Source of the DNA: Bactericera cockerelli
Lineage: Eukaryota; Arthropoda; Insecta; Hemiptera; Triozidae
DNA length: 64,000 nucleotides
Reading direction: 5' to 3'
NCBI GenBank assembly: GCA_024516035.1
Contig: CM044957.1
Coordinates: 3,941,017 to 4,005,016, forward strand
The notes beneath the pieces were generated by a model. The model was not told the origin of the DNA and searched no databases. It saw only the letters and a list, made by a program, of their open reading frames with translations. Each line of letters starts with the position of its first letter. Positions within the stretch are counted from its first letter, which is position 1. The translations under genes were made by a program, and so were the position numbers. Below are positions 46,114-58,700 of this stretch, one piece after another.

Positions 46114-46202
46114 AGTAGTTGTGATATCACGAAAGTGATTAACACAAATAATATGATAACATTACGTATGTAGACAGTGCTGAAATGCATCAATATTTTG
46201 AC

Positions 46203-46377
46203 TGAGGACCTAATTATAAAATAGGATTATGGCAAAGATAAAACAGACCGTCCCTTATGTTAGAGTTTAACTTTAAACCAAGCACAGCGCATTGTACTCC
46301 GACGTGAGGGACGATCTGACTTACCTCTGTTGTGAATGTTGTGATCCTGTTTTATAATTCGGCCCTTAACCTTCTTT
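46203..46377. mobile_element. MITE family M1, near-complete copy
   Basis: 'gacctaattataaaatagga' to 'atcctgttttataattcggc' with core 'accaagcacagcgcattg'. Confidence 0.7.
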
Positions 46378-46906
46378 GTCATGAGGACAAACTGCCTGCA
46401 TATCATGATAACCTCACTCAGCCTGAATGGAACCCTATCATATCCATTATCAGGTTAGATGAACGAGCTCTAGCTTGGTGGATGACCTATGGATGCGCAG
46501 TGCACGATTTCATCAAAATGCGGCTTGAGATAATAATGTGAATTGTGCGCATTGGACTTTTGTACCTGATGATTGTTTTGTAAACCCAGCGCCACCGCAT
46601 CTTCCCCTTCAGTTGTATCCTCATTTGATGCGAGAGGGGAGTTTTATCCGTTGAGCTAGAGCTCATGTGCTGTAATAAGTCCAATACTTTGTAAGCCCCC
46701 TATGCCCGGAGAGCGCCCAGAATATTTTCATCATATCTGTGACTTCCGGACTTCCTGTGACGTTAAATCCTCGAGGGTCTGATCTAGTTCTGGTTTTTCT
46801 AACTAGAATTTACGTAGAAACTGACTAGATATAGTTTAGATACTTTTCTGTTGCATGAGTATAAAAGAGGACAGGAACTAACTAGAGGCCGAATTATAAA
46901 TATAAT

Positions 46907-47417
46907 AATAACAATCATAATAATACTGTAGTGGAAGGTAACCACCAGGCGAGGTTAAAGCATTTCTACCACCTAACTTTCAGAGTCTTATTATTTTGTG
47001 GTCAGAGGTCACAAACTCAAATTAGGAAAAATCCCTGCATTGGGTGGGATTCGAATCAACGGATCCCTTCGCTACCTGGATTACCGGACTAGCGTCTTAA
47101 CACGTTCGTTACCGAACGGCCAGCATATGTGGATGTTTTTGTGTTTTTCCGAGGGACCGAAAACACACATGTGGCTGTTATCAAAATTTTAACGAGGGAC
47201 CGGACATCCATATATGGCCTTTTGGAGGTAGGTTGTTAGTATTAGAACAGATATAGGATCGATTCTTGTACAAATACGATGCCAAATATGCAAAAAAAAA
47301 CCTGGGGACCAAAATTTGGTCCCCAGGATGCAACAGCAACTTTACCGCCTGGTCCCTACGTAAAACTTGAAAAAATTGGCTTGGTAACGAACGTGTTAAC
47401 CACTTGACTACCAATAG
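46907..47417 (-). mobile_element. SINE-F copy interrupted by a piggyBac-type MITE
   Basis: Family tail and B box at 46907-47100 and the rest of the head ('ttaaccacttgactacca') at 47396-47417, separated exactly at TTAA. Confidence 0.8.
47101..47395. mobile_element. piggyBac-type MITE (295 bp), TTAA target duplication
   Basis: Perfect 13-bp inverted ends CACGTTCGTTACC lie between TTAA (47097-47100) and TTAA (47396-47399), inside SINE-F. The empty site can be read from other SINE-F copies ('gcgttaaccacttgacta'), which proves the insertion. Confidence 0.9.
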
Positions 47418-47500
47418 AACAGGACTAAAGTTAAGATGAGCCTGACTGTCCCTCAACTCGGGCTATAGTGCGCTGTGATTGGTTGAAACTCCGAGAAGTA
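47415..47500. mobile_element. MITE M1 fragment
   Basis: 'gaacaggactaaagttaaga' and 'ctatagtgcgctgtgattgg' match the M1 left half. A SINE-A copy adjoins it. Confidence 0.55.
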
Positions 47501-47680
47501 ACACAATACTTCCCATTAAGGTGCTGGGTCAACACGAGAGCACTAGAAGGTATCCCTTACAAACAATTGTAACCAAATTAAGAATACAAATTTTTGTCGG
47601 CACGGGGGATTGAACCTGGGACCTTCCGCATGGCAAGCGAGTGCTTAACCACTGAGCTAAGTGGTTAAACCCGTTGAATA
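47500..47680 (-). mobile_element. SINE-A, minus-strand copy lacking most of its 3' body
   Basis: On the minus strand: tRNA-like head ('gctcagtggttaagcactcg', 'cttgccatgcgg', B-box-like GGTTCAATCCCCCG) then 'ttggttacaattgtttgtaa' and 'gacccagcacctta'. Confidence 0.7.
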
Positions 47681-47689
47681 GCAATTGAC

Positions 47690-48475
47690 AGTCTTTGGCG
47701 AAGAAAAACTGTGCTGGAAATAGCTGTTATGAAAATCCGGAACCGAAAGGACCCTGTCTACCGCACATAATTCATAGTCCTCTCCTGTGTCGGTAATTCT
47801 ATGGACCATACCTAGTTTTGATACCTCTGTACGGAAAACAGACTTTTCAGTGTGTATTGTGTCGTAAATCTAGGAATTTCCCTACTGCTTTTTACTTTCC
47901 TTATTTTCTGTGGTGATTGTTTTGGAAAACATTGCTTTTGTGCGAGAAAAATAAACTAAATGCAATTGACTTTTGTGAAATTTAACATTAAGAATTTACC
48001 TTTGAATATATTATCATAAATGAAATTGATAAGTTTCAATTTTGTATGGTTTAGATGAGTTAGAATGTTTCATAAAAAAATATTGTCATCAACAGTATAA
48101 ATTTAAAAATAATAATAATAATAAAAAGCACGGCAGTGCTCCGCTCCACCAAGTCAAAAAAGACGTAATTAAAATATTTAATAATAGGTACTTGTAGGTA
48201 ATTGAAAAATACAAAATAATAGGATCGTCCTAAGGAAGTGCATAATTATTAATTTTATTGTAATGTTTGAACGTCAACACAATATACGACAATGTACATT
48301 AAAAAAACCCCGTATGAATATTTTCATGAAATTCAAGATTTTCGCTGTGGCCAGAAAACTACTTTACCCTAATGTAGAAACCTCGCGCTTTCGCTAAACT
48401 CAATCTACCTATTTTCGCTTCTAAATACGAATATGAAATAAAAATTGCTAAAAGTTAGCGGGAAGTGGGCGAAAG
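47690..48475. other. Intergenic, nothing recognised
   Basis: AT-rich sequence with no supportable gene or family. Confidence 0.35.
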
Positions 48476-48478
48476 GAA

Positions 48479-48570
48479 TAAAACAAAATACGTATAAACT
48501 CTGTTTCGTGTTAATATAGGCCGATTTGGCTGGCGCTACTTGACGAGCGCTCGCCTCCCGGCGACCTTGA
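48479..48570. repeat. Dispersed repeat R1, second copy
   Basis: Matches 11.24-11.345 kb, including 'ggctggcgctacttgacgag'. Confidence 0.6.
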
Positions 48571-48841
48571 TACCTATGTATGTAGCCATGTACCTACAAT
48601 ATTTTTCACGTAGGTAAATAGCTCATACCGAAGAAAATAATAGCCTCCATATTTTGTGTCCTGAATTCTCGAAAGCAAGGTGTGGCGGCAGGTGTGGGAC
48701 TTCTCATCTTCCTTCCTGTGTCCAAGGTCACGAGCCGTAGGGACTACTAAGGACTACCTACTTGAAACTTTCACGAGCACACCCTACTTTACCTACCTAC
48801 CTATCTACCAATAATCTACATACCTACCTACCTAATAATAA

Positions 48842-48992
48842 CACTGTGACGCTGGCTTTTCCCGGCCCCACTCAGGCTGGGTGAGGTCAATGTGAGTAGC
48901 AGGTTTGTGAGTTTCCTGCGAATGGAGGGTAAAACCCCCGTCGTGATATGACCATGGCAGTTGAAAGCGACGTTAAACCCCACTTAAAAAAA
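48842..48992 (+). mobile_element. SINE-S body (5S head missing)
   Basis: Begins 'tgacgctggcttttcccggc' and runs through 'gcgaatggagggtaaaaccc' to 'gcgacgttaaaccccac' and an A tail. Confidence 0.75.
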
Positions 48993-49591
48993 AAAAATAA
49001 AATAATAATAATAACACTCTTTAGTTATTAACTATGGTCAACAAAACCAAAGATATAAGGGTGTGAAAACCGGGTAAATCGGTTCGTGTAAAGATATACT
49101 GAGCACGAACAACAGGTTTAAAGCCTTGTTAAAGTGCCTCACGAGAAAAAAAAAATATACTGCCGTGCTTCCTGGAACTTGGCCTGGCGCACTGCCGTGC
49201 TTTCAGATCTACATTAATAATAACTTTCTATTAACTATAAGTTAAAGGAAGCATTGCTTTTTTTTTAATCCGGGCGAAGTTAATGCCATTTATAATATTT
49301 TTCTGTCAATTTATGTAGCTTATTTATTCAGTTACTCGAAAAACATGGTCTGCCAACTAACCTGATAAAAAAAGATTATTTTTTCGCACCTTATAAAATT
49401 TATATTACAATATCTAACATACTTACCCACGACTAGAATTTGACACCATTGTAAAAATAATACACAAAAAATAGAACAAAACGTAGTGGATACCTACCTA
49501 AAAAATCCTATAATCAGGCACCGTCATAACACCACACCTACATACCTAGGCAAGTCACCGCTATGGGGGTCTAGGTGAAAGTGTCGATGAG

Positions 49592-49762
49592 ATGGACTTT
49601 ATGAGGGCTGCTAGTTTCCCGCGGGTCAGTCACAAGTTAACCACCGTCATGGACACACTGAGGTGGTTGCTACTCCTGGTGGTCACAGTGGGCGCCGTGC
49701 GCGCCGTGGTGGTCAAAGCGCAGGACCCCACACTTACGCTGCGCCAGGGAACTTTGAAAGGG
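49592..49762 (+). CDS. Esterase exon 1 (signal peptide)
   Basis: 57 codons to donor GGG|gtgagt, phase 0. An upstream in-frame ATG at 49592 adds 19 residues. The ATG at 49649 puts the hydrophobic signal peptide at the N-terminus and is the likelier start. [14 protein letters not shown] begins the mature chain. Confidence 0.85.
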
Positions 49763-52700
49763 GTGAGTCGAGATTTTAAGGGCGAAATTAATAGACAAAT
49801 TCTATATCACAAGTCACTGCTAAGCGTCGGTTTTCCCTATCTTACACAGTACGCATTCCGTGACTTAGCGCCACAGAGGTAATAGAAAAACGTCTATTCA
49901 TTCCGCCCTAAAAGTATTTGAGACAAGTTTGAGATTTTTAATGTAAACAGTGTTGTCATACATTTCAATTCAGTGATTCCAGTCGAGATTTGAAAATTAT
50001 TTGAGACAAGTTTGAGATTTATAATCAAAACAGCGTTGTCATTCATTGTAATTCAGTGATTTGAGTCAAGATTTTAAAAGTATTTGAGACAAGTTTGAGA
50101 TTTATAATCAAATCAGCGTTGTCATACATTTCAATTCAGTGATTCCAGTCGAGATTTTAAAATTATTTGAGACAAGTTTGAGATTTTTAATCAAAACAGT
50201 GTTGTCATACATTTCATTTCAGTGATTCCAGTCGAGATTTTAAAAGTATTTGAGACAAGTTTGAGATTTTTAAGCAAAGCAGTGTTGCCATTCATTCCAA
50301 TTCAGTGATTCAAGTCGAGATTTTAAAAGTATTTGAGACAAGTTAGAGATTTTAAATCAAAACAGTGTTGTCATTAATTTTAATTCAGTGATTCCAGTCG
50401 AGATTTTAAAAGTATTTGAGACAAGTTTGAGATTTTTAATCAAAACAGTGTTGTCATACATTTCAATTCAGTGATTCGAGTCGAGATTTTAAAAGTATTT
50501 GAGACAAGTTTGAGATTTTTAATCATCATCATTTTATTGTTTTAATTTTAATACTTAAAAGTGTTGTCATACATTTCAATTCAGTGATTCCACTATTCCA
50601 GTCGAGATTTTAAAAGTATTTGAGACAAGTTTGAGATTTTTAATCAAAACAGTGATGTTTTCCATTTCAATTCAGTGATTCCAGTCGAGATTTTAAAAGT
50701 ATTTGAGACAAGTTTGAGATTTTTAATCAAACGGTGTTGTCATTCATTTCAATTCAGTGATTTGAGACGAGACATTAAATGTATTTGAGATAAGTTTGAG
50801 TTTTTTAATCAAAACAGGGCTGGTCATGTCATACATTTCAATTCAGTGATTTCAGTAATTTTCCATGCATAATTTTTTTTGCCTTTTTGATACCATTAGC
50901 CTAAGAGACTTTTTGATTAGTTTATGTACTCTGTATGATGGAGTACATAATACATAAAATATTAAAATATATAGGTACTTAGAGCCGAATTATGAAACAG
51001 AATTAAATATCTATGTTTTGTTAATCCAAGCCACTATCACTTAACAGCTGATATAAATGAGCTGTGGTTAGTTGAAATTCCACCAGAAGGTATGTTAAGG
51101 GATAGTGGGGGATTAGTTAATCAACCAGAGCGCGCGATAGCTCAGTGGTTAAGCACTCGCTTGCCATACGAAAGCTTCCGGGTTCGATCCCCCGAGCCGA
51201 CAGAAAATTTGTAATCTATATTTGGTTACAGTTGTTTGTAAGGGATACCTTCCGGGGCTTCCGGTGCGCTCGTGTTGACCCAGCACCTAAATGGGAAGTA
51301 TTGTGTGATTGTGTCACTTCTCGGCCATCAGAGGGGAGGCATACTACGGGATGGGCAAGCTACAACAAGCGTCTACAGTAGCTTTTGCTTCATGGCTACA
51401 AGATAAAAAAAGGCTGTGAAATACTCATTTTTTTTTTTCTTCTTCTTTTTCTTAATCCTGTTTTATAATTCGGGCCTTACACATACGTACATACAATAAT
51501 AGGTATGTAAATAAATGTACGCCTGTTTCCAGATCAAGATCTACACGGCAGACGCCCGCATGAGTGTCATGGCGTACCTGGGCGTGCCCTACGCCGCCCC
51601 TCCTGTGGGCAACCTGAGATTTGCGGTGAGTACGGCTTCTCCTTAGTAAGCGGGCACAACGAGGACCCTGGCCTATACAGGGTGGGGCAAAAGTCTGGAA
51701 ACCCCTGAATAACTTTCGATTGGCTTCTTCGGTAAAATTAAAATTTGGTACGGTAAACCGGACTAATATGACCTTCTTTTAGAGTTGGGTCGATTTTTGT
51801 TACGGGCCCCCATGTCGGGGCCAGGGGGGCCAACTTCATTTTTTTAAATACGAACCCCCACCTTGCGATACATTTTTGAAAAGGTCTTTAAATAAGAAAT
51901 ACATTGGTGCAAATTTTATTTTTTTTAATATTAACTGTTTGCAAATGGCGTCCAACTTTGTGTATACAGTAAAGTCTGGAAACCCCTGAATATCTTTCGA
52001 AAGGGTGAGTGTACGGTAATCCTTGGTAATTAGACCTTATATTAGAATGGAACCAATTTTTTTTTTTTACCGTCCCCCATGTCGGGGCCAGGGAGGCCAA
52101 CTACATTTTTTTTAATACGAAACCCCACCTTGCGATACATTTTTGGAAAGGTCTAATTACCCCGACTTACCGTGCACAATTTTCAATTTACTGAGAAAGC
52201 CCTTTCAAAAGATATTCAGGGGTTTCCAGAATTTACTGCATACACAAAGTTGGACGCCATTTGCAAACAGTTAATATTAAAAAAAAATAAAATTAGAACC
52301 AATGTATTTCTATTTTAAAGGCCTTTCCAAAAATGTATCGCAAGGTGGGGGTTCGTATTTAAAAAAATGAAGTTGACCCCCCTGGCCCCGACATGGGGGC
52401 CGGTAACAAAAATCGACCCCACTTTAAAAGACGGTCTTATTAGCCCGGTTTACCTTACAAAATTTTAATTTTACCGAAAAAGCCATTCGAAAGTTATTCA
52501 GGGTTTTCCAGACTTTTGCCCCACCCTGTAGGTATATCCTAGACTCCTGACCCTACAGCTTGATATAGACAATTTTCGGGACTCCGTTGTGGCCGCTTAC
52601 ATTTAATAACATTTTTGTAGATTATTTTACGAGGTAGTGGTTCTACCCCAGGGTATAGATTCTAAGTTTATATAGTATCAAAAAATTCAATATTGAAATA

Positions 52701-55700
52701 AAACAGGTAATAGAAAAAAAATCTATTACCTTATATTTTTTCTATTACCTTATAGGTAATAGAAAAAAAATGCACTGGGTGGGGTTCGAAATTTCTTTAC
52801 GGCACCTGCATTACCAGACGAGCGCCTAAACGCGCCATCGACGCTGGATTATCACCTCTAATCATTACTTATCCTCCCCGCATATCCACCTCTGTAGAAC
52901 CACCTTGGCCTAGCGGTAGCATGCTCGACTTGCACTCCAGATGACCTGGGTTAGAATCCTGGCGGTGTCGGAATTTTTTCCACTCTGTACAATGTATGTC
53001 GGGCCTACCCTAGCCTCGTGAGGACAATTGGGGTAGTTGTACAGTGGGCAACGACCAGTGGCGGCATAACGAGATTGATACAGTCGAATCTGGATATAAT
53101 GGACTATTGGACTCTGATAATCTCTGATATACCTAATAGAAAACTCTTTATAATAGAGAAAGTCTCAGTCCCTGCATCGCCTATTCATGTGTAATAGAGA
53201 ACTTGTTCTTTTAGAAATTTCTTTATAAGAGATTTTTTGCTCTATCCCTTGGGTTATATTATATCCAGGTTTGGCTGTATTGGGCGATGAAGGTTGTTGG
53301 TTGGAGATATGATGCATTAGCATTAGTTACCGATCTCATTAGCTTGATCGATAAGGTCGTGGACTTGTAACCTGGAGGTCGGTGGTTCAAGTCCCGGTTT
53401 CAGCGTGGATTTTGTAAAGCGAGTTTGAGTAGTTGTGATATCACGAAAGTGTTTAACACAAATATGATAACTTAAAGTTAAAACATTAGCATTAGTTCTC
53501 ATAATGCCGATGCTACCCACTGAAAATTGAGTCATAATAACACAGATAACTAACTATTTCTATCCACCCCCCAGCCCCCTCAGAGGCACCCCGGGTGGGA
53601 GAGGGTCTTCTTCGCGGGCAGCTACGGCCCCGCCTGCCCCCAGCCCTACACCCCCCTCATCCCCAGTGTGGCCGCCGTGTCCCAACAGGACGAGAACTGC
53701 CTCTTCCTCAACATCTGGGCGCCCGAGGTGAGTGGGTCCCCCCTACCTGAGATCCAGAAAGTTAAGTACAACACAACCCATAACAAATAGTGTAATAGTA
53801 CCTCATAAACTCACAATATTTAATGTATAATATTATGTAAAATTAAAATAAGTAAAGAGTATTTTGTTTTAAAAAAAAAGAAGTAAAATGAAAAACCAAT
53901 ATTACAATACTGTATTTCCTTTTTACATTTGTATATTTGAAATTTTGATGTTGAAAATTTAGAAATTCGAGGGCAGGACTTGCAGCCGTGCCTGGTTCAA
54001 AACTAGAAGAATAATACAACTATTATAGGAATATTTCCTCATTATAGACTTAGGAAAGTAATAAAAAAAAGGTAATATAGTTTGCGAAATAATAATATAA
54101 AAAATGTTACAATACTAAACCAATGCTACTAAAATTAGTCTGATTTGATACACCGCACTCATAGTCTAAGATGAAACTGGGTAGGACAAAAATTACTAGT
54201 GAGAATTTGTTTGAACTTAAAATTTTGTGTAAATTTCAAAAATGTCATGAAAAATATTGGGAGCTATTAAAATATCCAAAGTTGACCTTGAAATAACCTT
54301 GAAGAGGTCATTTAAGAAACTTTTCAATATCACCATTCAGTGTCCCCTTACGGACAATGATCCTTTCTATCGTCAGTATAGTTCTCGAGATATTTGAATG
54401 TCTCGTTTATAATGGGACACCTTGTATGTAGGTATAATAATAACACTCTTTAGTGAAAGGTAACCACCAAGCGAGGTTAATGCTCAAAGCATTTTCTACC
54501 ACCTAACCCTCAGAGTCTTATTATTATGTGGTCACAAATTCAAATTAATGAGGAAAAATGCATGCACTGGGTGGGATTCGAACCAACGGATCCCTACGCT
54601 ACCTGGATTACCAGACTATTTAATGCTGTTGTGTTTCGGATTTCAGATCTCACTCAACTACCGCAACACCCCCGTGGTGGTGTTCTTTGAGGGCGAGGGT
54701 TTCGTGTCGGGGACGCCAGCCAGATTCCCGGCGCAGGATTTTGCGGCCGAAGGCTTGGTGGTGGTGTCGGTCAACTATCGGATGAACGTTTTCGGTAAGA
54801 GCCGCCAAACTCCTGGGAGATACGCAGATAAGGTATTCCCATTATGCTAACAAACCGTTAGCATAATGGGACTCCCTGTCTCGAGCCGACAGTCTAAATA
54901 AACTACAATACTATACTATGTATATTTCCGATGTAGAATCTGTCTCAAATGTAGGAACTGCTTTAGATCGATGCATAGTTGTATTTAAGTTTCTACTGTG
55001 GAAAAAACCTTAAATTTTTTATTTATCGTATGGATAAATTTGATAAAAATCATAAATATATTCACTGAAATAATTTAAGCAGCCAGGAGATATTGTGGAC
55101 AGTTTGGTATCCAGAAAGCGTTACTCATTTAACACTACCCAGAGGGCACTTAAGCAAATGAGCCTTAAAATGCAAATGTAGAAACGGCTTTAGAAAAAAT
55201 ATATAAATGTAGTAATTGTAGTATTCTAATGTTTCAAATGTTGGTGGAAGCTACCTTAGATATCTAGATTGATGAGTATTTAGTTTGTAATGAGGAAGCT
55301 GCCTTTATTTTTTATTTTACAGATAATATATTTCTGCCATTTGCAATCCAGAGGGCAAAGTACTCAGAATACTTGAGCAATTTCCTCTCTGCATTACAAG
55401 TGAAGTTTTTTGGCATAAATATGATCGAGCCTTTGGTTCTCCTGTATTTTGTTTACAAATGTTGCAAACAAAGCTGGAAGTTGCCTTAGATTTTTTGTCC
55501 TAAATTCGGCAAATATTTTTTTTTTTTTTTAATACATGACAAGTAAACGGTTCAAATATATATAACAATGACAATTTACATAATTCATAATATTTTTAAT
55601 TGAACTTATGCTAGTTTCTTTTGGCTGTCGTCATCTCACACTAAGGGCCACACCTATGAAGTATGGTCTCTAAGTCGTGGGATGCAGCCTTGTTCTAGTT

Positions 55701-58700
55701 TTTGTGTTAATTATAATTACTATCCTTTACATTTGTATTTCTTTTTGTAGGTATAAAATAATTTCTTTTTGTTTTTGTTTTTTTTTTTTCCTTTCCTATT
55801 TATTTATTTCCAGGCTTCTTCTCCCTGGAGGACGCGGAGGCGCGAGGGAACCTAGGCCTCCTGGACCAGTACCTGGCTCTGGTGTGGGTGAGGGAGAACA
55901 TCCCCTACTTCGGGGGCGACGGCAAGAGCATCACCCTCATGGGCCACTCGGCGGGGGCCGCCAGCATCGTCTACCACATGGTGTCGCCCAAGACGGCGGG
56001 TGAGTCAAATATAATAGCTATTATGAAATATAATAGTTCAATGAAGAGAAACATCAAATTTTGTAAGCCAAGTTAAAACAATCAAAATAATAATATAAAA
56101 AAAATATTTAATATGGTTATCACAGTTGTGTGAAACACTTTCGTGATATCACAACTACTCAAACTCGCTTTACTAATCTTTTCTTAGAAGCTTTAGCTTA
56201 GGAAAAATACCTTTGTATATGTTATCCTGTTATTAATAAAAGAAAAAAACAAAAAAAAAATATAAATAAAACCAGGGACTTGAACCACCGACCTCCAGGT
56301 TACAAGTCCGCCGCCTTATCGATGAAGCTACTGAGGTCGTCATCATTGAGTAGCATAACCGTATTCGATGGTCGCCAAACATTAATAAAAAAAATATTGT
56401 GTATTAAAAAATTGCGGTAAGGGGACACAAAGGACAAAATGACACCCAGCCAGCGTCGATGGCACGTTGAATGCACCAGTTTCTCGTCTGTTAAGCAACG
56501 TCCAGTAAGGTTAGGACTTAAGGTTAGGTTGGGTGACCATTCAAATTTGAATCCTAGTGATGCTGGCTAATCCTGGCCTCACTCAGGCTGGGTGAGGATA
56601 ATTTGAGTGGCTAGTTTGTGAGTTTTGCAGCGAATGGAGGGTGAAACCCCCGTCGTGAAATGACCATGCAGTTGAAAGTAATGTTAAACCAACAAAAAAC
56701 AATGACACAAACAATATTTTATTTTGACAAATGGTCTTATGACCCGTCAGAAAAAAAATAATGAAAGAAAAGATTAGAAATTAAATATCAAGGGTGATAA
56801 GCAACGTATAATAATAATAATTATATAATTCCGTGTCCGTGAGATAGATATTAATACCTAAATCACGGTGGTGAAAGGATTATATGGACGCTTTTTTTTT
56901 TAAATTAACTTAAAGACGAGATTATTTTAAAAATACAAAGTAGGAATCTTGATACGACTTTATTGTTTCCAGGGCTGTTCCACAAGGTGATCATCATGTC
57001 GGGCAGTGCCGCCTCCCCCTGGATGAAAACCAGGAGTGTGGCCGTGGCCTCGCGGGGCATAGCGCGGAGCCTGGCTGCCTTAGTGTGAACGAGACGCGGC
57101 CCATCCTCAAGTGCATGCGGGAGAGATCCACTAGCGAGGTGGTCAGGGCCTTTGAGACGCAATACAGGGTGAGTTGTATCACTAGTGAGGTGGTCAGGGC
57201 CTTTGAGACGCAATACAGAGTGAGTTCTATCACTAGTGAGGTGGTCAGGGCCTTTGAGACGCAATACAGAGTGTGTTGTATCACTAGCGAGGTGGTCAGG
57301 GCCTTTGAGACGCAATACAGAGTGAGTTGTAGCACTAGTGAGGTGGTCAGGGCCTTTGAGACGCAATACAGAGAGTGAGTTGTATCACTAGGGAGGTGGT
57401 CAGGGCCTTTGAGACGCAATACAGGGTGAGTTATATCACTAGTGAGGTGGTCAGGGCCTTTGAGACGCAATACAGGGTAAGTTCTATCATATAGGGCACT
57501 TATATCATTAAAAAAGTTAAAAGATTTTAAAAAATTAACATATTTGTGGCTAACACGATGTGAGTCACGAACTTTGAACTCGTATCACGCACGAAAAAGT
57601 GCAAAGTTTTCAAAGAGTTATCATAATATATGTGGTTAACACGATGTGATGTCACAAACTTTAGCAACTTTTGAAGGTGCAAAAAGTTGTCTGTTTTTGA
57701 TTAAATTTCGCAATTTTATTATTGACCAACCAACTGTTAATGTTGGTTAGTTTCATAGTAAGCGGCCACAACAACTAAAGCAATGTTCAGCAAGGTGGAG
57801 ACCTCGTGATGCTGGCATTCCGGCCCGACCAAGGCTGAGTGAGGTTCATGTGGGTTGCAGGTTTATGAGTTTCCTGCGAATGAAGTGTAACACCCCCGTC
57901 GTGATGGGACCATGTAGTTGAAAGCGACGTTAAACCAAACTTTAAAAAAAAATCGCACCATAAAATTATTAAAAAGTTATCATATTTGTGTTAATCACAA
58001 TTCAATTCTTGTTCCAGGATGGAAACTGGACGGAGCTAGTGCTTCCTGTGGTGGACACCTTCCTGCCAGACATAGAGCAATACCTCCCCCGGGACCCCCT
58101 GCAGGCCCTACAGGACGGCATGTACCACAGGGTTCCGGTTCTTACTGGGCTCACTAGCCACGAGGGCGCCATCTCCGTGGGTAACTATTGTTGTGCTGTG
58201 GGTAACTATTATTGTGCTGTGGGTAACTATTATTGTGCTGTGGGTAACTATTATTGTGCTGTGGGTAACTATTATTGTGCTGTGGGTAACTATTATTGTG
58301 CTGTGGGTAACTATTATTGTGCTGTGGTAACTATTATTGTGCTGTGGGTAACTATTATGGTGCTGTGGGAGAACACGCAACTGAGAAAAAATTGAAGTTT
58401 CTTTTTACCGTCGCTTTCATTTGCATGGTCACGTCGCGCGACGAGGATATTAACACTTTGGCTGCCGGACCTGATTTTTGTATGTTTCCCCAGGGGCCAT
58501 CCCAGATTTATGATTATCGTATGATTTTTTCCCCTGATTTTTGTATGTTTTCTTTTTATTTCCACTATATTTCCCTTATTCTTCAAGATATTCCAGAACC
58601 AAGCATACCCAAAGAATTCTCAGGGGCCCGGCTTTCAAATCACTATAATATAAAATGTTAAACACTAATGGACCCGGAGTAATTCACAAAAACCAAAGCT

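Larger units (their letters stand above)
45228..46168 (+). mobile_element. SINE-B copy split by a LINE insertion
   Basis: The head and B box (45228-45327, 'gcttgatcgataaggcggcg', GGTTCAAGTCC) and the tail (46114-46165, 'gttgtgatatcacgaaagtg') form one SINE-B with a 786-bp insertion. Confidence 0.75.

Noticed and set aside
58450..58668. Another piggyBac-type MITE (TTAA followed by CACTTTGGCTGCCGG)
   Set aside because: A left end with TTAA is present but no matching right end was found. It may be a fragment, so it is not called.
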